Shown: one piece after another, positions 34,416-47,597 of the stretch
Position numbering within the stretch: position 1 is the stretch's first letter
Layout: each line of letters begins with the position of its first letter
Origin: Galeopsis tetrahit
Lineage: Eukaryota > Streptophyta > Magnoliopsida > Lamiales > Lamiaceae
Length of the DNA stretch: 64,000 nt
NCBI GenBank assembly: GCA_963675135.1
Contig: CAVLYN010000040.1
Coordinates: forward strand, 62,001 to 126,000
Reading direction: 5' to 3'
Notes under the pieces: generated by a model
Seen by the model: the letters and a program-made list of their open reading frames with translations, nothing else
What the model was told of the DNA's origin: nothing
Databases searched by the model: none
Position numbers and translations under genes: made by a program

Positions 34416-37400
34416 GTGCCATTTAACCTCGAAAATACCAAAATGGAGTGTTTTGTAGGATTGCTTGGTGATTAAGCAAACTTTACGTTTTTTATTTAGC
34501 GGAAAAATCACATTCGTTAGTGTTCAAAAACTCTATAGTTTATCCCACTATAACGTGGAAAGTGAACTTTCATCGATTCACTCATTCTCTCTTTTTGAAA
34601 AGTTCCACGAGTTACAAAAGTGACCAAGATCAATTCACATTCGTTCTAGGGTTGTTGTTTTCTATAACTCGTTTATAGTGCCATTTAACCTCGAAAATAC
34701 CAAAATGAAGTGTTTTGTAGGATTGCTTGGTGACCAAGCAAACTTTACGTTTTCTTTATTTTGCGGAAAATCACATTCGTTAGTGTTCAAAAACTCTATA
34801 GTTTATCCCACTATAATGTGGAAAGTACACTTTCATCGATTCACTCATTCTCTCTTTTTGAAAAGTCTCACGAGTTGCAAAAGAGTTAACCATGACCAAT
34901 TCACATTCGTTCTAGGGTTTTTGTTTTCTATAACTCGTTTATAGTGCCATTTAACCTCGAAAATACCAAAATGAAGTGTTTTGTAGGATTGCTTGGTGAT
35001 TAAGCAAACTTTACGTTTTCTTTATTTTGCGGAAAATCTCATTCATTAGTGTTCAAAAACTCTATAGTTTATCCCACTATAATGTGGAAAGTACACTTTC
35101 ATCGATTCACTCATTCTCTCTTTTTGAAAAGTCTCACGAGTTGCAAAAGAGTTAACCATGACCAATTCACATTCGTTCTAGGGTTGTTGTTTTCTATAAC
35201 TCGTTTATAGTGCCATTTAACCTCGAAAATACCAAAATGAAGTGTTTTGTAGGATTGCTTGGTGATTAAGCAAACTTTACGTTTTTTTTATTTTGCTGAA
35301 AATCACATTCGTTAGTGTTCAAAAACTCTATAGTTTATCCCACTATAATGTGGAAAGTGCACTTTCATCGATTCACTCATTCTCTCTTTTTGAAAAGTTC
35401 CACGAGTTGCAAAAGTGACCAAGATCAATTCACATTCGTTCTAGGGTTGTTGTTTTCTATAACTCGTTTATAGTGCCATTTAACCTCGAAAATACCAAAA
35501 TGAAGTGTTTTGTAGGATTGCTTGGTGATTAAGCAAACTTTACGTTTTTTTTATTTTGCGGAAAATCACATTCGTTAGTGTTCAAAAACTCTATAGTATC
35601 CCACTATAATGTGGAAAGTACACTTTCATCGATTCACTCATTTTCTCTTTTTGAAAAGTCTCACGAGTTGCAAAAGAGTTAACTATGACCAATTCACATT
35701 CGTTCTAGGGTTGTTGTTTTCTATAACTCGTTTATAGTGCCATTTAACCTCGAAAATACCGAAATGAAGTGTTTTGTAGGATTGCTTGGTGACCAAGCAA
35801 ACTTTATGTTTTCTTCATTTTGCGGAAAATCACATACGTTAGTTCTCAAAAACTCTATAGTTTATCCCACTATAATGTGGAAAGTGCACTTTCATCGATT
35901 CACTCATTCTCTCTTTTTGAAAAGTCTCACGAGTTGTAAAAGAGTTAACCATGACCAATTCACATTCGTTCTAGGGTTGTTGTTTTCTATAACTCGTTTA
36001 TAGTGCCATTTAACCTCGAAAATACCAAAATGAAGTGTTTTGTAGGATTGCTTGGTGACCAAGCAAACTTTACGTTTTCTTTATTTTGCGGAAAATCTCA
36101 TTCGTTAGTGTTCAAAAACTCTATAGTTTATCCCACTATAATGTGGAAAGTGCACTTTCATCGATTCACTCATTCTCTCTTTTTGAAAAGTCTCACGAAT
36201 TGCAAAAGAGTTAACCATGACCAATTCACATTCGTTCTAGGGTAGTTGTTTTCTATAACTCGTTTATAGTGCCATTTAACCTCGAAAATACCAAAATGAA
36301 GTGTTTTGTAGGATTGCTTGGTGACCAAGCAAACTTTACGTTTTCTTTATTTTGCGGAAAATCTCATTCGTTAGTGTTCAAAAACTCTATAGTTTATCCC
36401 ACTATAATGTGGAAAGTACACTTTCATCGATTCATTCATTCTCTCTTTTTGAAAAGTCTCACGAGTTGCAAAAGAGTTAACCATGACCAATTCACATTCG
36501 TTCTAGGGTTGTTGTTTTCTATAACTCGTTTATAGTGCCATTTAACCTCGAAAAAATACCAAAATGAAGTGTTTTGTAGGATTGCTTGGTGATTAAGCAA
36601 ACTTTACGTTTTTTTTATTTTGCTGAAAATCACATTCGTTAGTGTTCAAAAACTCTATAGTTTATCCCACTATAATGTGGAAAGTGCACTTTCATCGATT
36701 CACTCATTCTCTCTTTTTGAAAAGTCTCACGAGTTGCAAAAGAGTTAACCATGACCAATTCACATTCGTTCTAGGGTTGTTGTTTTCTATAACTCGTTTA
36801 TAGTGCCATTTAACCTCGAAAATACAAAATGAAGTGTTTTGTAGGAATGCTTGGTGATTAAGCAAACTTTATGTTTTCTTCATTTTGCGGAAAATCGCAT
36901 ACGTTAGTGTTCAAAAACTCTATAGTTTATCCCACTATAATGTGGAAAGTGCACTTTCATCGATTCACTCATTCTCTCTTTTTGAAAAGTTCCACGAGTT
37001 GCAAAAGTGACCAAGATCAATTCACATTCGTTCTAGGGTTGTTGTTTTCTATAACTCGTTTATAGTGCCATTTAACCTCGAAAATACCAAAATGGAGTGT
37101 TTTGTAGGATTGCTTGGTGATTAAGAAAACTTTACGTTTTTTTTATTTTGCGGAAAATCACATTCGTTAGTGTTCAAAAACTCTATAGTATCCCACTATA
37201 ATGTGGAAAGTACACTTTCATCGATTCACTCATTCTCTCTTTTTGAAAAGTCTCACGAGTTGCAAAAGAGTTAACCATGACCAATTCACATTCGTTCTAG
37301 GGTAGTTGTTTTCTATAACTCGTTTATAGTGCAATTTAACCTCGAAAATACCAAAATGAAGTGTTTTGTAGGATTGCTTGGTGACCAAGCAAACTTTACG

Positions 37401-38368
37401 TTTTCTTTATTTTGCGGAAAATCTCATTCGTTAGTGTTCAAAAACTCTATAGTTTATCCCACTATAATGTGGAAAGTACACTTTCATCGATTCATTCATT
37501 CTCTCTTTTTGAAAAGTCTCACGAGTTGCAAAAGAGTTAACCATGACCAATTCACATTCGTTCTAGGGTTGTTGTTTTCTATAACTCGTTTATAGTGCCA
37601 TTTAACCTCGAAAATACCGAAATGAAGTGTTTTGTAGGATTGCTTGGTAACCAAGCAAACTTTATGTTTTCTTCATTTTGCGGAAAATCACATACGTTAG
37701 TTCTCAAAAACTCTATAGTTTATCCCACTATAATGTGGAAAGTACACTTTCATCGATTCATTCATTCTCTCTTTTTGAAAAGTCTCACGAGTTGCAAAAG
37801 AGTTAACCATGACCAATTCGGATTCGTTCTAGGGTTTTTGTTTTCTATAACTCGTTTATAGTGCCATTTAACCTCGAAAATACCGAAATGAAGTGTTTTG
37901 TAACTTTATGTTTTCTTCATTTTGCGGAAAATCACATACGTTAGTTCTCAAAAACTCTATAGTTTATCCCACTATAATGTGGAAAGTGCACTTTTATCGA
38001 TTCACTCATTCTCTCTTTTTGAAAAGTCTCACGAGTTGCAAAAGAGTTAACCATGACCAATTCACATTCGTTCTAGGGCTGTTGTTTTCTATAACTCGTT
38101 TATAGTGCCATTTAACCTCGAAAATACAAAATGAAGTGTTTTGTAGGATTGCTTGGTGATTAAGCAAACTTTATGTTTTCTTCATTTTGCGGAAAATCGC
38201 ATACGTTAGTGTTCAAAAACTCTATACTTTATCCCACTATAATGTGGAAGTGCAATTTCATCGATTCACTCATTCTCTCTTTTTGAAAAGTCTCACGAGT
38301 TGCAAAAGAGTTAACCATGACCAATTCACATTCGTTCTAGGGTAGTTGTTTTCTATAACTCGTTTATA
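34416..38368 (+). repeat. HOR-C copy 4, truncated after 15 monomers
   Basis: Types c1 to c14 run from 34416 to 38104 with the copy 3 markers TAGGAATGC (36842-36850) and AAAATGGAG. The fifteenth monomer (38105, 264 bp) starts as c15 (CTATACTTTATCC, GTGCAATTTC) but switches after about 38280 to the tail of type c11 (GAGTTAACC and TAGGGTAGTTG). Types c16-c18 are missing. The chimera joins HOR-C to HOR-D. Confidence 0.91.
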
Positions 38369-41300
38369 GTGCCATTTAACCTCGAAAATACCAAAATGAA
38401 GTGTTTTGTAGGATTGCTTGGTGACCAAGCAAACTTTACGTTTTCTTTATTTTGCGGAAAATCTCATTCGTTAGTGTTCAAAAACTCTATAGTTTATCCC
38501 ACTATAATGTGGAAAGTACACTTTCATCGATTCATTCATTCTCTCTTTTTGAAAAGTCTCACGAGTTGCAAAAGAGTTAACCATGACCAATTCACATTCG
38601 TTCTAGGGTTGTTGTTTTCTATAACTCGTTTATAGTGCCATTTAACCTCGAAAATACCGAAATGAAGTGTTTTGTAGGATTGCTTGGTGATTAAGCAAAC
38701 TTTACGTTTTTTTATTTTGCTGAAAATCACATTCGTTAGTGTTCAAAAACTCTATAGTTTATCCCACTATAATGTGGAAAGTGCACTTTCATCGATTCAC
38801 TCATTCTCTCTTTTTGAAAAGTCTCACGAGTTGCAAAAGAGTTAACCATGACCAATTCACATTCGTTCTAGGGTTGTTGTTTTCTATAACTCGTTTATAG
38901 TGCCATTTAACCTCGAAAATACAAAATGAAGTATTTTGTAGGATTGCTTGGTGATTAAGCAAACTTTATGTTTTCTTCATTTTGCGGAAAATCGCATACG
39001 TTAGTGTTCAAAAACTCTATAGTTTATCCCACTATAATGTGGAAAGTGCACTTTCATCGATTCACTCATTCTCTCTTTTTGAAAAGTTCCACGAGTTGCA
39101 AAAGTGACCAAGATCAATTCACATTCGTTCTAGGGTTGTTGTTTTCTATAACTCGTTTATAGTGCCATATAACCTCGAAAATACCAAAATGAAGTGTTTT
39201 GTAGGATTGCTTGGTGATTAAGAAAACTTTACGTTTTTTTTATTTTGCGGAAAATCACATTCGTTAGTGTTCAAAAACTCTATAGTATCCCACTATAATG
39301 TGGAAAGTACACTTTCATCGATTCACTCATTCTCTCTTTTTGAAAAGTCTCACGAGTTGCAAAAGAGTTAACCATGACCAATTCACATTCGTTCTAGGGT
39401 AGTTGTTTTCTATAACTCGTTTATAGTGCCATTTAACCTCGAAAATACCAAAATGAAGTGTTTTGTAGGATTGCTTGGTGACCAAGCAAACTTTACGTTT
39501 TCTTTATTTTGCGGAAAATCTCATTCGTTAGTGTTCAAAAACTCTATAGTTTATCCCACTATAATGTGGAAAGTACACTTTCATCGATTCATTCATTCTC
39601 TCTTTTTGAAAAGTCTCACGAGTTGCAAAAGAGTTAACCATGACCAATTCACATTCGTTCTAGGGTTGTTGTTTTCTATAACTCGTTTATAGTGCCATTT
39701 AACCTCGAAAATACCGAAATGAAGTGTTTTGTAGGATTGCTTGGTAACCAAGCAAACTTTATGTTTTCTTCATTTTGCGGAAAATCACATACGTTAGTTC
39801 TCAAAAACTCTATAGTTTATCCCACTATAATGTGGAAAGTACACTTTCATCGATTCATTCATTCTCTCTTTTTGAAAAGTCTCACGAGTTGCAAAAGAGT
39901 TAACCATGACCAATTCGGATTCGTTCTAGGGTTTTTGTTTTCTATAACTCGTTTATAGTGCCATTTAACCTCGAAAATACCGAAATGAAGTGTTTTGTAA
40001 CTTTATGTTTTCTTCATTTTGCGGAAAATCACATACGTTAGTTCTCAAAAACTCTATAGTTTATCCCACTATAATGTGGAAAGTGCACTTTTATCGATTC
40101 ACTCATTCTCTCTTTTTGAAAAGTCTCACGAGTTGCAAAAGAGTTAACCATGACCAATTCACATTCGTTCTAGGGCTGTTGTTTTCTATAACTCGTTTAT
40201 AGTGCCATTTAACCTCGAAAATACAAAATGAAGTGTTTTGTAGGATTGCTTGGTGATTAAGCAAACTTTATGTTTTCTTCATTTTGCGGAAAATCGCATA
40301 CGTTAGTGTTCAAAAACTCTATACTTTATCCCACTATAATGTGGAAGTGCACTTTCATCGATTCACTCATTCTCTCTTTTTGAAAAGTTCCACGAGTTGC
40401 AAAAGTGACCAAGATCAATTCACATTCGTTCTAGGGTTGTTGTTTTCTATAACTCGTTTATAGTGCCATTTAACCTCGAAAATACCAAAATGAAGTGTTT
40501 TGTAGGATTGCTTGGTGACCAAGCAAACTTTACGTTTTCTTTATTTTGCGGAAAATCTCATTCGTTAGTGTTCAAAAACTCTATAGTTTATCCCACTATA
40601 ATGTGGAAAGTGCACTTTCATCGATTCACTCATTCTCTCTTTTTGAAAAGTCTCACGAATTGCAAAAGAGTTAACCATGACCAATTCACATTCGTTCTAG
40701 GGTAGTTGTTTTCTATAACTCGTTTATAGTGCCATTTAACCTCGAAAATACCAAAATGAAGTGTTTTGTAGGATTGCTTGGTGACCAAGCAAACTTTACG
40801 TTTTCTTTATTTTGCGGAAAATCTCATTCGTTAGTGTTCAAAAACTCTATAGTTTATCCCACTATAATGTGGAAAGTACACTTTCATCGATTCATTCATT
40901 CTCTCTTTTTGAAAAGTCTCACGAGTTGCAAAAGAGTTAACCATGACCAATTCACATTCGTTCTAGGGTTGTTGTTTTCTATAACTCGTTTATAGTGCCA
41001 TTTAACCTCGAAAAAATACCAAAATGAAGTGTTTTGTAGGATTGCTTGGTGATTAAGCAAACTTTACGTTTTTTTTATTTTGCTGAAAATCACATTCGTT
41101 AGTGTTCAAAAACTCTATAGTTTATCCCACTATAATGAGGAAAGTGCACTTTCATCGATTCACTCATTCTCTCTTTTTGAAAAGTCTCACGAGTTGCAAA
41201 AGAGTTAACCATGACCAATTCACATTCGTTCTAGGGTTGTTGTTTTCTATAACTCGTTTATAGTGCCATTTAACCTCGAAAATACAAAATGAAGTGTTTT

Positions 41301-41788
41301 GTAGGATTGCTTGGTGATTAAGCAAACTTTATGTTTTCTTCATTTTGCGGAAAATCGCATACGTTAGTGTTCAAAAACTCTATAGTTTATCCCACTATAA
41401 TGTGGAAAGTGCACTTTCATCGATTCACTCATTCTCTCTTTTTGAAAAGTTCCACGAGTTGCAAAAGTGACCAAGATCAATTCACATTCGTTCTAGGGTT
41501 GTTGTTTTCTATAACTCGTTTATAGTGCCATTTAACCTCGAAAATACCAAAATGAAGTGTTTTGTAGGATTGCTTGGTGATTAAGAAAACTTTACGTTTT
41601 TTTTATTTTGCGGAAAATCACATTCGTTAGTGTTCAAAAACTCTATAGTATCCCACTATAATGTGGAAAGTACACTTTCATCGATTCACTCATTCTCTCT
41701 TTTTGAAAAGTCTCACGAGTTGCAAAAGAGTTAACCATGACCAATTCACATTCGTTCTAGGGTAGTTGTTTTCTATAACTCGTTTATA
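38369..41788 (+). repeat. HOR-D copy 1, 13-monomer unit of 3420 bp
   Basis: The order is c12 (38369), a c13/c9 chimera (38635, 265 bp), c10 (38900), c11 (39162), c12 (39426), c13 (39692), c14 (39958), c15 (40202), c7 (40463), c8 (40729), c9 (40995), c10 (41263) and c11 (41525). Within one unit, c10, c11 and c12 each occur twice. D is therefore a recombination of HOR-C pieces and not a fresh amplification. The c15 here has GTGCACTTTC, while the HOR-C copies have GTGCAATTTC. D thus did not inherit the C-specific mutation. Confidence 0.91.
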
Positions 41789-44031
41789 GTGCCATTTAAC
41801 CTCGAAAATACCAAAATGAAGTGTTTTGTAGGATTGCTTGGTGACCAAGCAAACTTTACGTTTTCTTTATTTTGCGGAAAATCTCATTCGTTAGTGTTCA
41901 AAAACTCTATAGTTTATCCCACTATAATGTGGAAAGTACACTTTCATCGATTCATTCATTCTCTCTTTTTGAAAAGTCTCACGAGTTGCAAAAGAGTTAA
42001 CCATGACCAATTCACATTCGTTCTAGGGTTGTTGTTTTCTATAACTCGTTTATAGTGCCATTTAACCTCGAAAATACCGAAATGAAGTGTTTTGTAGGAT
42101 TGCTTGGTGATTAAGCAAACTTTACGTTTTTTTATTTTGCTGAAAATCACATTCGTTAGTGTTCAAAAACTCTATAGTTTATCCCACTATAATGTGGAAA
42201 GTGCACTTTCATCGATTCACTCATTCTCTCTTTTTGAAAAGTCTCACGAGTTGCAAAAGAGTTAACCATGACCAATTCACATTCGTTCTAGGGTTGTTGT
42301 TTTCTATAACTCGTTTATAGTGCCATTTAACCTCGAAAATACAAAATGAAGTATTTTGTAGGATTGCTTGGTGATTAAGCAAACTTTATGTTTTCTTCAT
42401 TTTGCGGAAAATCGCATACGTTAGTGTTCAAAAACTCTATAGTTTATCCCACTATAATGTGGAAAGTGCACTTTCATCGATTCACTCATTCTCTCTTTTT
42501 GAAAAGTTCCACGAGTTGCAAAAGTGACCAAGATCAATTCACATTCGTTCTAGGGTTGTTGTTTTCTATAACTCGTTTATAGTGCCATATAACCTCGAAA
42601 ATACCAAAATGAAGTGTTTTGTAGGATTGCTTGGTGATTAAGAAAACTTTACGTTTTTTTTATTTTGCGGAAAATCACATTCGTTAGTGTTCAAAAACTC
42701 TATAGTATCCCACTATAATGTGGAAAGTACACTTTCATCGATTCACTCATTCTCTCTTTTTGAAAAGTCTCACGAGTTGCAAAAGAGTTAACCATGACCA
42801 ATTCACATTCGTTCTAGGGTAGTTGTTTTCTATAACTCGTTTATAGTGCCATTTAACCTCGAAAATACCAAAATGAAGTGTTTTGTAGGATTGCTTGGTG
42901 ACCAAGCAAACTTTACGTTTTCTTTATTTTGCGGAAAATCTCATTCGTTAGTGTTCAAAAACTCTATAGTTTATCCCACTATAATGTGGAAAGTACACTT
43001 TCATCGATTCATTCATTCTCTCTTTTTGAAAAGTCTCACGAGTTGCAAAAGAGTTAACCATGACCAATTCACATTCGTTCTAGGGTTGTTGTTTTCTATA
43101 ACTCGTTTATAGTGCCATTTAACCTCGAAAATACCGAAATGAAGTGTTTTGTAGGATTGCTTGGTAACCAAGCAAACTTTATGTTTTCTTCATTTTGCGG
43201 AAAATCACATACGTTAGTTCTCAAAAACTCTATAGTTTATCCCACTATAATGTGGAAAGTACACTTTCATCGATTCATTCATTCTCTCTTTTTGAAAAGT
43301 CTCACGAGTTGCAAAAGAGTTAACCATGACCAATTCGGATTCGTTCTAGGGTGTTTGTTTTCTATAACTCGTTTATAGTGCCATTTAACCTCGAAAATAC
43401 CGAAATGAAGTGTTTTGTAACTTTATGTTTTCTTCATTTTGCGGAAAATCACATACGTTAGTTCTCAAAAACTCTATAGTTTATCCCACTATAATGTGGA
43501 AAGTGCACTTTTATCGATTCACTCATTCTCTCTTTTTGAAAAGTCTCACGAGTTGCAAAAGAGTTAACCATGACCAATTCACATTCGTTCTAGGGCTGTT
43601 GTTTTCTATAACTCGTTTATAGTGCCATTTAACCTCGAAAATACAAAATGAAGTGTTTTGTAGGATTGCTTGGTGATTAAGCAAACTTTATGTTTTCTTC
43701 ATTTTGCGGAAAATCGCATACGTTAGTGTTCAAAAACTCTATACTTTATCCCACTATAATGTGGAAGTGAACTTTCATCGATTCACTCATTCTCTCTTTT
43801 TGAAAAGTTCCACGAGTTGCAAAAGTGACCAAGATCAATTCACATTCGTTCTAGGGTTGTTGTTTTCTATAACTCGTTTATAGTGCCATTTAACCTCGAA
43901 AATACCAAAATGAAGTGTTTTGTAGGATTGCTTGGTGACCAAGCAAACTTTACGTTTTCTTTATTTTGCGGAAAATCTCATTCGTTAGTGTTCAAAAACT
44001 CTATAGTTTATCCCACTATAATGTGGAAAGT
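41789..44031 (+). repeat. HOR-D copy 2, partial
   Basis: Landmarks repeat at 3420 bp from 41789 through the first part of monomer 43883. At 44032 this copy reads GTAC where copy 1 (monomer 40463) reads GTGC, and the following blocks are of type c8 and not c7, so the 13-mer ends inside this monomer. Private changes are TAGGGTGTTTG in the 43112 monomer and GTGAAC in the 43622 monomer. Confidence 0.89.
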
Positions 44032-45212
44032 ACACTTTCATCGATTCATTCATTCTCTCTTTTTGAAAAGTCTCACGAGTTGCAAAAGAGTTAACCATGA
44101 CCAATTCACATTCGTTCTAGGGTTGTTGTTTTCTATAACTCGTTTATAGTGCCATTTAACCTCGAAAATACCGAAATGAAGTGTTTTGTAGGATTGCTTG
44201 GTGACCAAGCAAACTTTATGTTTTCTTCATTTTGCGGAAAATCACATACGTTAGTTCTCAAAAACTCTATAGTTTATCCCACTATAATGTGGAAAGTGCA
44301 CTTTCATCGATTCACTCATTCTCTCTTTTTGAAAAGTCTCACGAATTGCAAAAGAGTTAACCATGACCAATTCACATTCGTTCTAGGGTAGTTGTTTTCT
44401 ATAACTCGTTTATAGTGCCATTTAACCTCGAAAATACCAAAATGAAGAGTTTTGTAGGATTGCTTGGTGACCAAGCAAACTTTACGTTTTCTTTATTTTG
44501 CGGAAAATCTCATTCGTTAGTGTTCAAAAACTCTATAGTTTATCCCACTATAATGTGGAAAGTACACTTTCATCGATTCATTCATTCTCTCTGTTTGAAA
44601 AGTCTCACGAGTTGCAAAAGAGTTAACCATGACCAATTCACATTCGTTCTAGGGTTGTTGTTTTCTATAACTCGTTTATAGTGCCATTTAACCTCGAAAA
44701 TACCAAAATGAAGTGTTTTGTAGGATTGCTTGGTGATTAAGCAAACTTTACGTTTTTTTTATTTTGCTGAAAATCACATTCGTTAGTGTTCAAAAACTCT
44801 ATAGTTTATCCCACTATAATGTGGAAAGTGCACTTTCATCGATTCACTCATTCTCTCTTTTTGAAAAGTCTCACGAGTTGCAAAAGAGCTAACCATGACC
44901 AATTCACATTCGTTCTAGGGTTGTTGTTTTCTATAACTCGTTTATAGTGCCATTTAACCTCGAAAATACCAAAATGAAGTGTTTTGTAGGATTGCTTGGT
45001 GATTAAGCAAACTTTACGTTTTTTTTATTTTGCTAAAAATCACATTCGTTAGTGTTCAAAAACTCTATAGTTTATCCCACTATAATGTGGAAAGTGCACT
45101 TTCATCAATTCACTCATTCTCTCTTTTTGAAAAGTCTCACGAGTTGCAAAAGAGTTAACCATGACCAATTCACATTCGTTCTAGGGTTGTTATTTTCTAT
45201 AACTCGTTTATA
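43883..45212 (+). repeat. Five-monomer linker, repeated at 60525-61854
   Basis: The monomers are 43883 (c8/c12 type), 44149 (first half c6, second half c7 with CACGAATTG and TAGGGTAGTTG), 44415 (AAATGAAGAG and CTCTGTTTG), 44681 (GAGCTAACC) and 44947 (TTTGCTAAAAATC, CATCAATTC, TTGTTATTTTC). The same five with the same rare markers recur at 60525-61854, an offset of 16642 bp. Together with the preceding four monomers (42846-43882 versus 59488-60524), about 2.4 kb is shared at this distance. Monomer 44947 has lost the ATCGAT site. Confidence 0.9.
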
Positions 45213-47597
45213 GTGCCATTTAACCTCGAAAATACCAAAATGAAGTGTTTTGTAGGATTGCTTGGTGATTAAGCAAACTCTACGTTTTTTTTATTTTGCG
45301 GAAAATCACATTCATTAGTGTTCAAAAACTCTATAGTTTATCCCACTATAATGTGGAAAGTGCACTTTCATCGATTCACTCATTCTCTCTTTTTGAAAAG
45401 TTCCATGAGTTGCAAAAGTGACCAAGATCAATTCACATTCGTTTTAGGGTGGTTATTTTCTATAACTCGTTTATAGTGTCATTTAACCTCGAAAATACCA
45501 AAATGAAGTGTTTTGTAGGATTGCTTGGTGATTAAGCAAACTTTACATTTTTTTTTATTTTGCGGAAAATCACATTCGTTAGTGTTCAAAATCTCTATAG
45601 TATCCCACTATAATGTGGAAAGTACATTTTCATCGATTCACTCATTTTCACTTTTTGAAAAGTCTCACGAGTTGCAAAAGAGTTAACCATGACCAATTCT
45701 CATTCGTTCTAGGGTTGTTGTTTTCTATAACTCGTTTATAGTGCCATTTAACCTCGAAAATACCGAAATGAAGTGTTTTGTAGGATTGCTTGGTGACCAA
45801 GCAAACTTTATGTTTTCTTCATTTTGCGGAAAATCACATACGTTAGTTCTCAAAAACTCTATAGTTTATCCCATTATAATGTGGAAAGTGCACTTTCATC
45901 GATTCACTCATTCTCTCTTTTTGAAAAGTCTCACGAGTTGTAAAAGAGTTAACCATGACCAATTCACATTCGTTCTTGGGTTGTTGTTTTCTATAACTCG
46001 TTTATAGTGCCATTTAACCTCGAAAATACCAAAATGAAGTGTTTTGTAGGATTGCTTGGTGACCAAGCAAACTTTACGTTTTCTTTATTTTGCGAAAAAT
46101 CTCATTCGTTAGTGTTCAAAAACTCTATAGTTTATCCCACTATAATGTGGAAAGTACACTTTCATCGATTCACTCATTCTCTCTTTTTGAAAAGTCTCAC
46201 GAGTTGCAAAAGAGTTAACCATGACCAATTCACATTCGTTCTAGGGTTGTTATTTTCTATAACTCGTTTATAGTGCCATTTAACCTCGAAAATACCAAAA
46301 TGAAGTGTTTTGTAGGATCGCTTGGTGACCAAGCAAACTTTACGTTTTCTTTATTTTGCGGAAAATCTCATTCGTTAGTGTTCAAAAACTCTATAGTTTA
46401 TCCCACTATAATGTGGAAAGTACACTTTCATCGATTCATTCATTCTCTCTTTTTGAAAAGTCTCACGAGTTGCAAAAGAGTTAACCATGACCAATTCACA
46501 TTCGTTCTAGGGTTGTTGTTTTCTATAACTCGTTTATAGTGCCATTTAACCTCGAAAATACCGAAATGAAGTGTTTTGTAGGATTGCTTGGTGACCAAGC
46601 AAACTTTATGTTTTCTTCATTTTGCGGAAAATCACATACGTTAGTTCTCAAAAACTCTATAGTTTATCCCACTATAATGTGGAAAGTGCACTTTCATCGA
46701 TTCACTCATTCTCTCTTTTTGAAAAGTCTCACGAATTGCAAAAGAGTTAACCATGACCAATTCACATTCGTTCTAGGGTAGTTGTTTTCTATAACTCGTT
46801 TATAGTGCCATTTAACCTCGAAAATACCAAAATGAAGAGTTTTGTAGGATTGCTTGGTGACCAAGCAAACTTTACGTTTTCTTTATTTTGCGGAAAATCT
46901 CATTCGTTAGTGTTCAAAAACTCTATAGTTTATCCCACTATAATGTGGAAAGTACACTTTCATCGATTCATTCATTCTCTCTGTTTGAAAAGTCTCACGA
47001 GTTGCAAAAGAGTTAACCATGACCAATTCACATTCGTTCTAGGGTTGTTGTTTTCTATAACTCGTTTATAGTGCCATTTAACCTCGAAAATACCAAAATG
47101 AAGTGTTTTGTAGGATTGCTTGGTGATTAAGCAAACTTTACGTTTTTTTTATTTTGCTGAAAATCACATTCGTTAGTGTTCAAAAACTCTATAGTTTATC
47201 CCACTATAATGTGGAAAGTGCACTTTCATCGATTCACTCATTCTCTCTTTTTGAAAAGTTCCACGAGTTGCAAAAGTGACCAAGATCAATTCACATTCGT
47301 TCTAGGGTTGTTGTTTTCTATAACTCGTTTATAGTGCCATTTAACCTCGAAAATACCAAAATGAAGTGTTTTGTAGGATTGCTTGGTGATTAAGCAAACT
47401 TTACGTTTTTTTTATTTTGCGGAAAATCACATTCGTTAGTGTTCAAAAACTCTATAGTATCCCACTATAATGTGGAAAGTACACTTTCATCGATTCACTC
47501 ATTTTCTCTTTTTGAAAAGTCTCACGAGTTGCAAAAGAGTTAACTATGACCAATTCACATTCGTTCTAGGGTTGTTATTTTCTATAACTCGTTTATA
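45213..47597 (+). repeat. HOR-E copy 1, 9-monomer unit of 2385 bp
   Basis: Monomers start at 45213 (263), 45476 (265), 45741, 46007, 46273, 46539, 46805, 47071 (263) and 47334 (264), summing to 2385 bp. Two are distinctive: 45213 (AAACTCTACG, CATTCATTAG, TTCCATGAG, TTTTAGGGTGGTTA) and 45476 (GTGTCATTT, a nine-T tract, CAAAATCTC, GTACATTTTC). Others are TTTGCGAAAAATC in 46007 and GGATCGCTTGG in 46273. The last monomer ends TTGTTATTTTC like 44947, marking the crossover that created the repeat. Confidence 0.91.
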
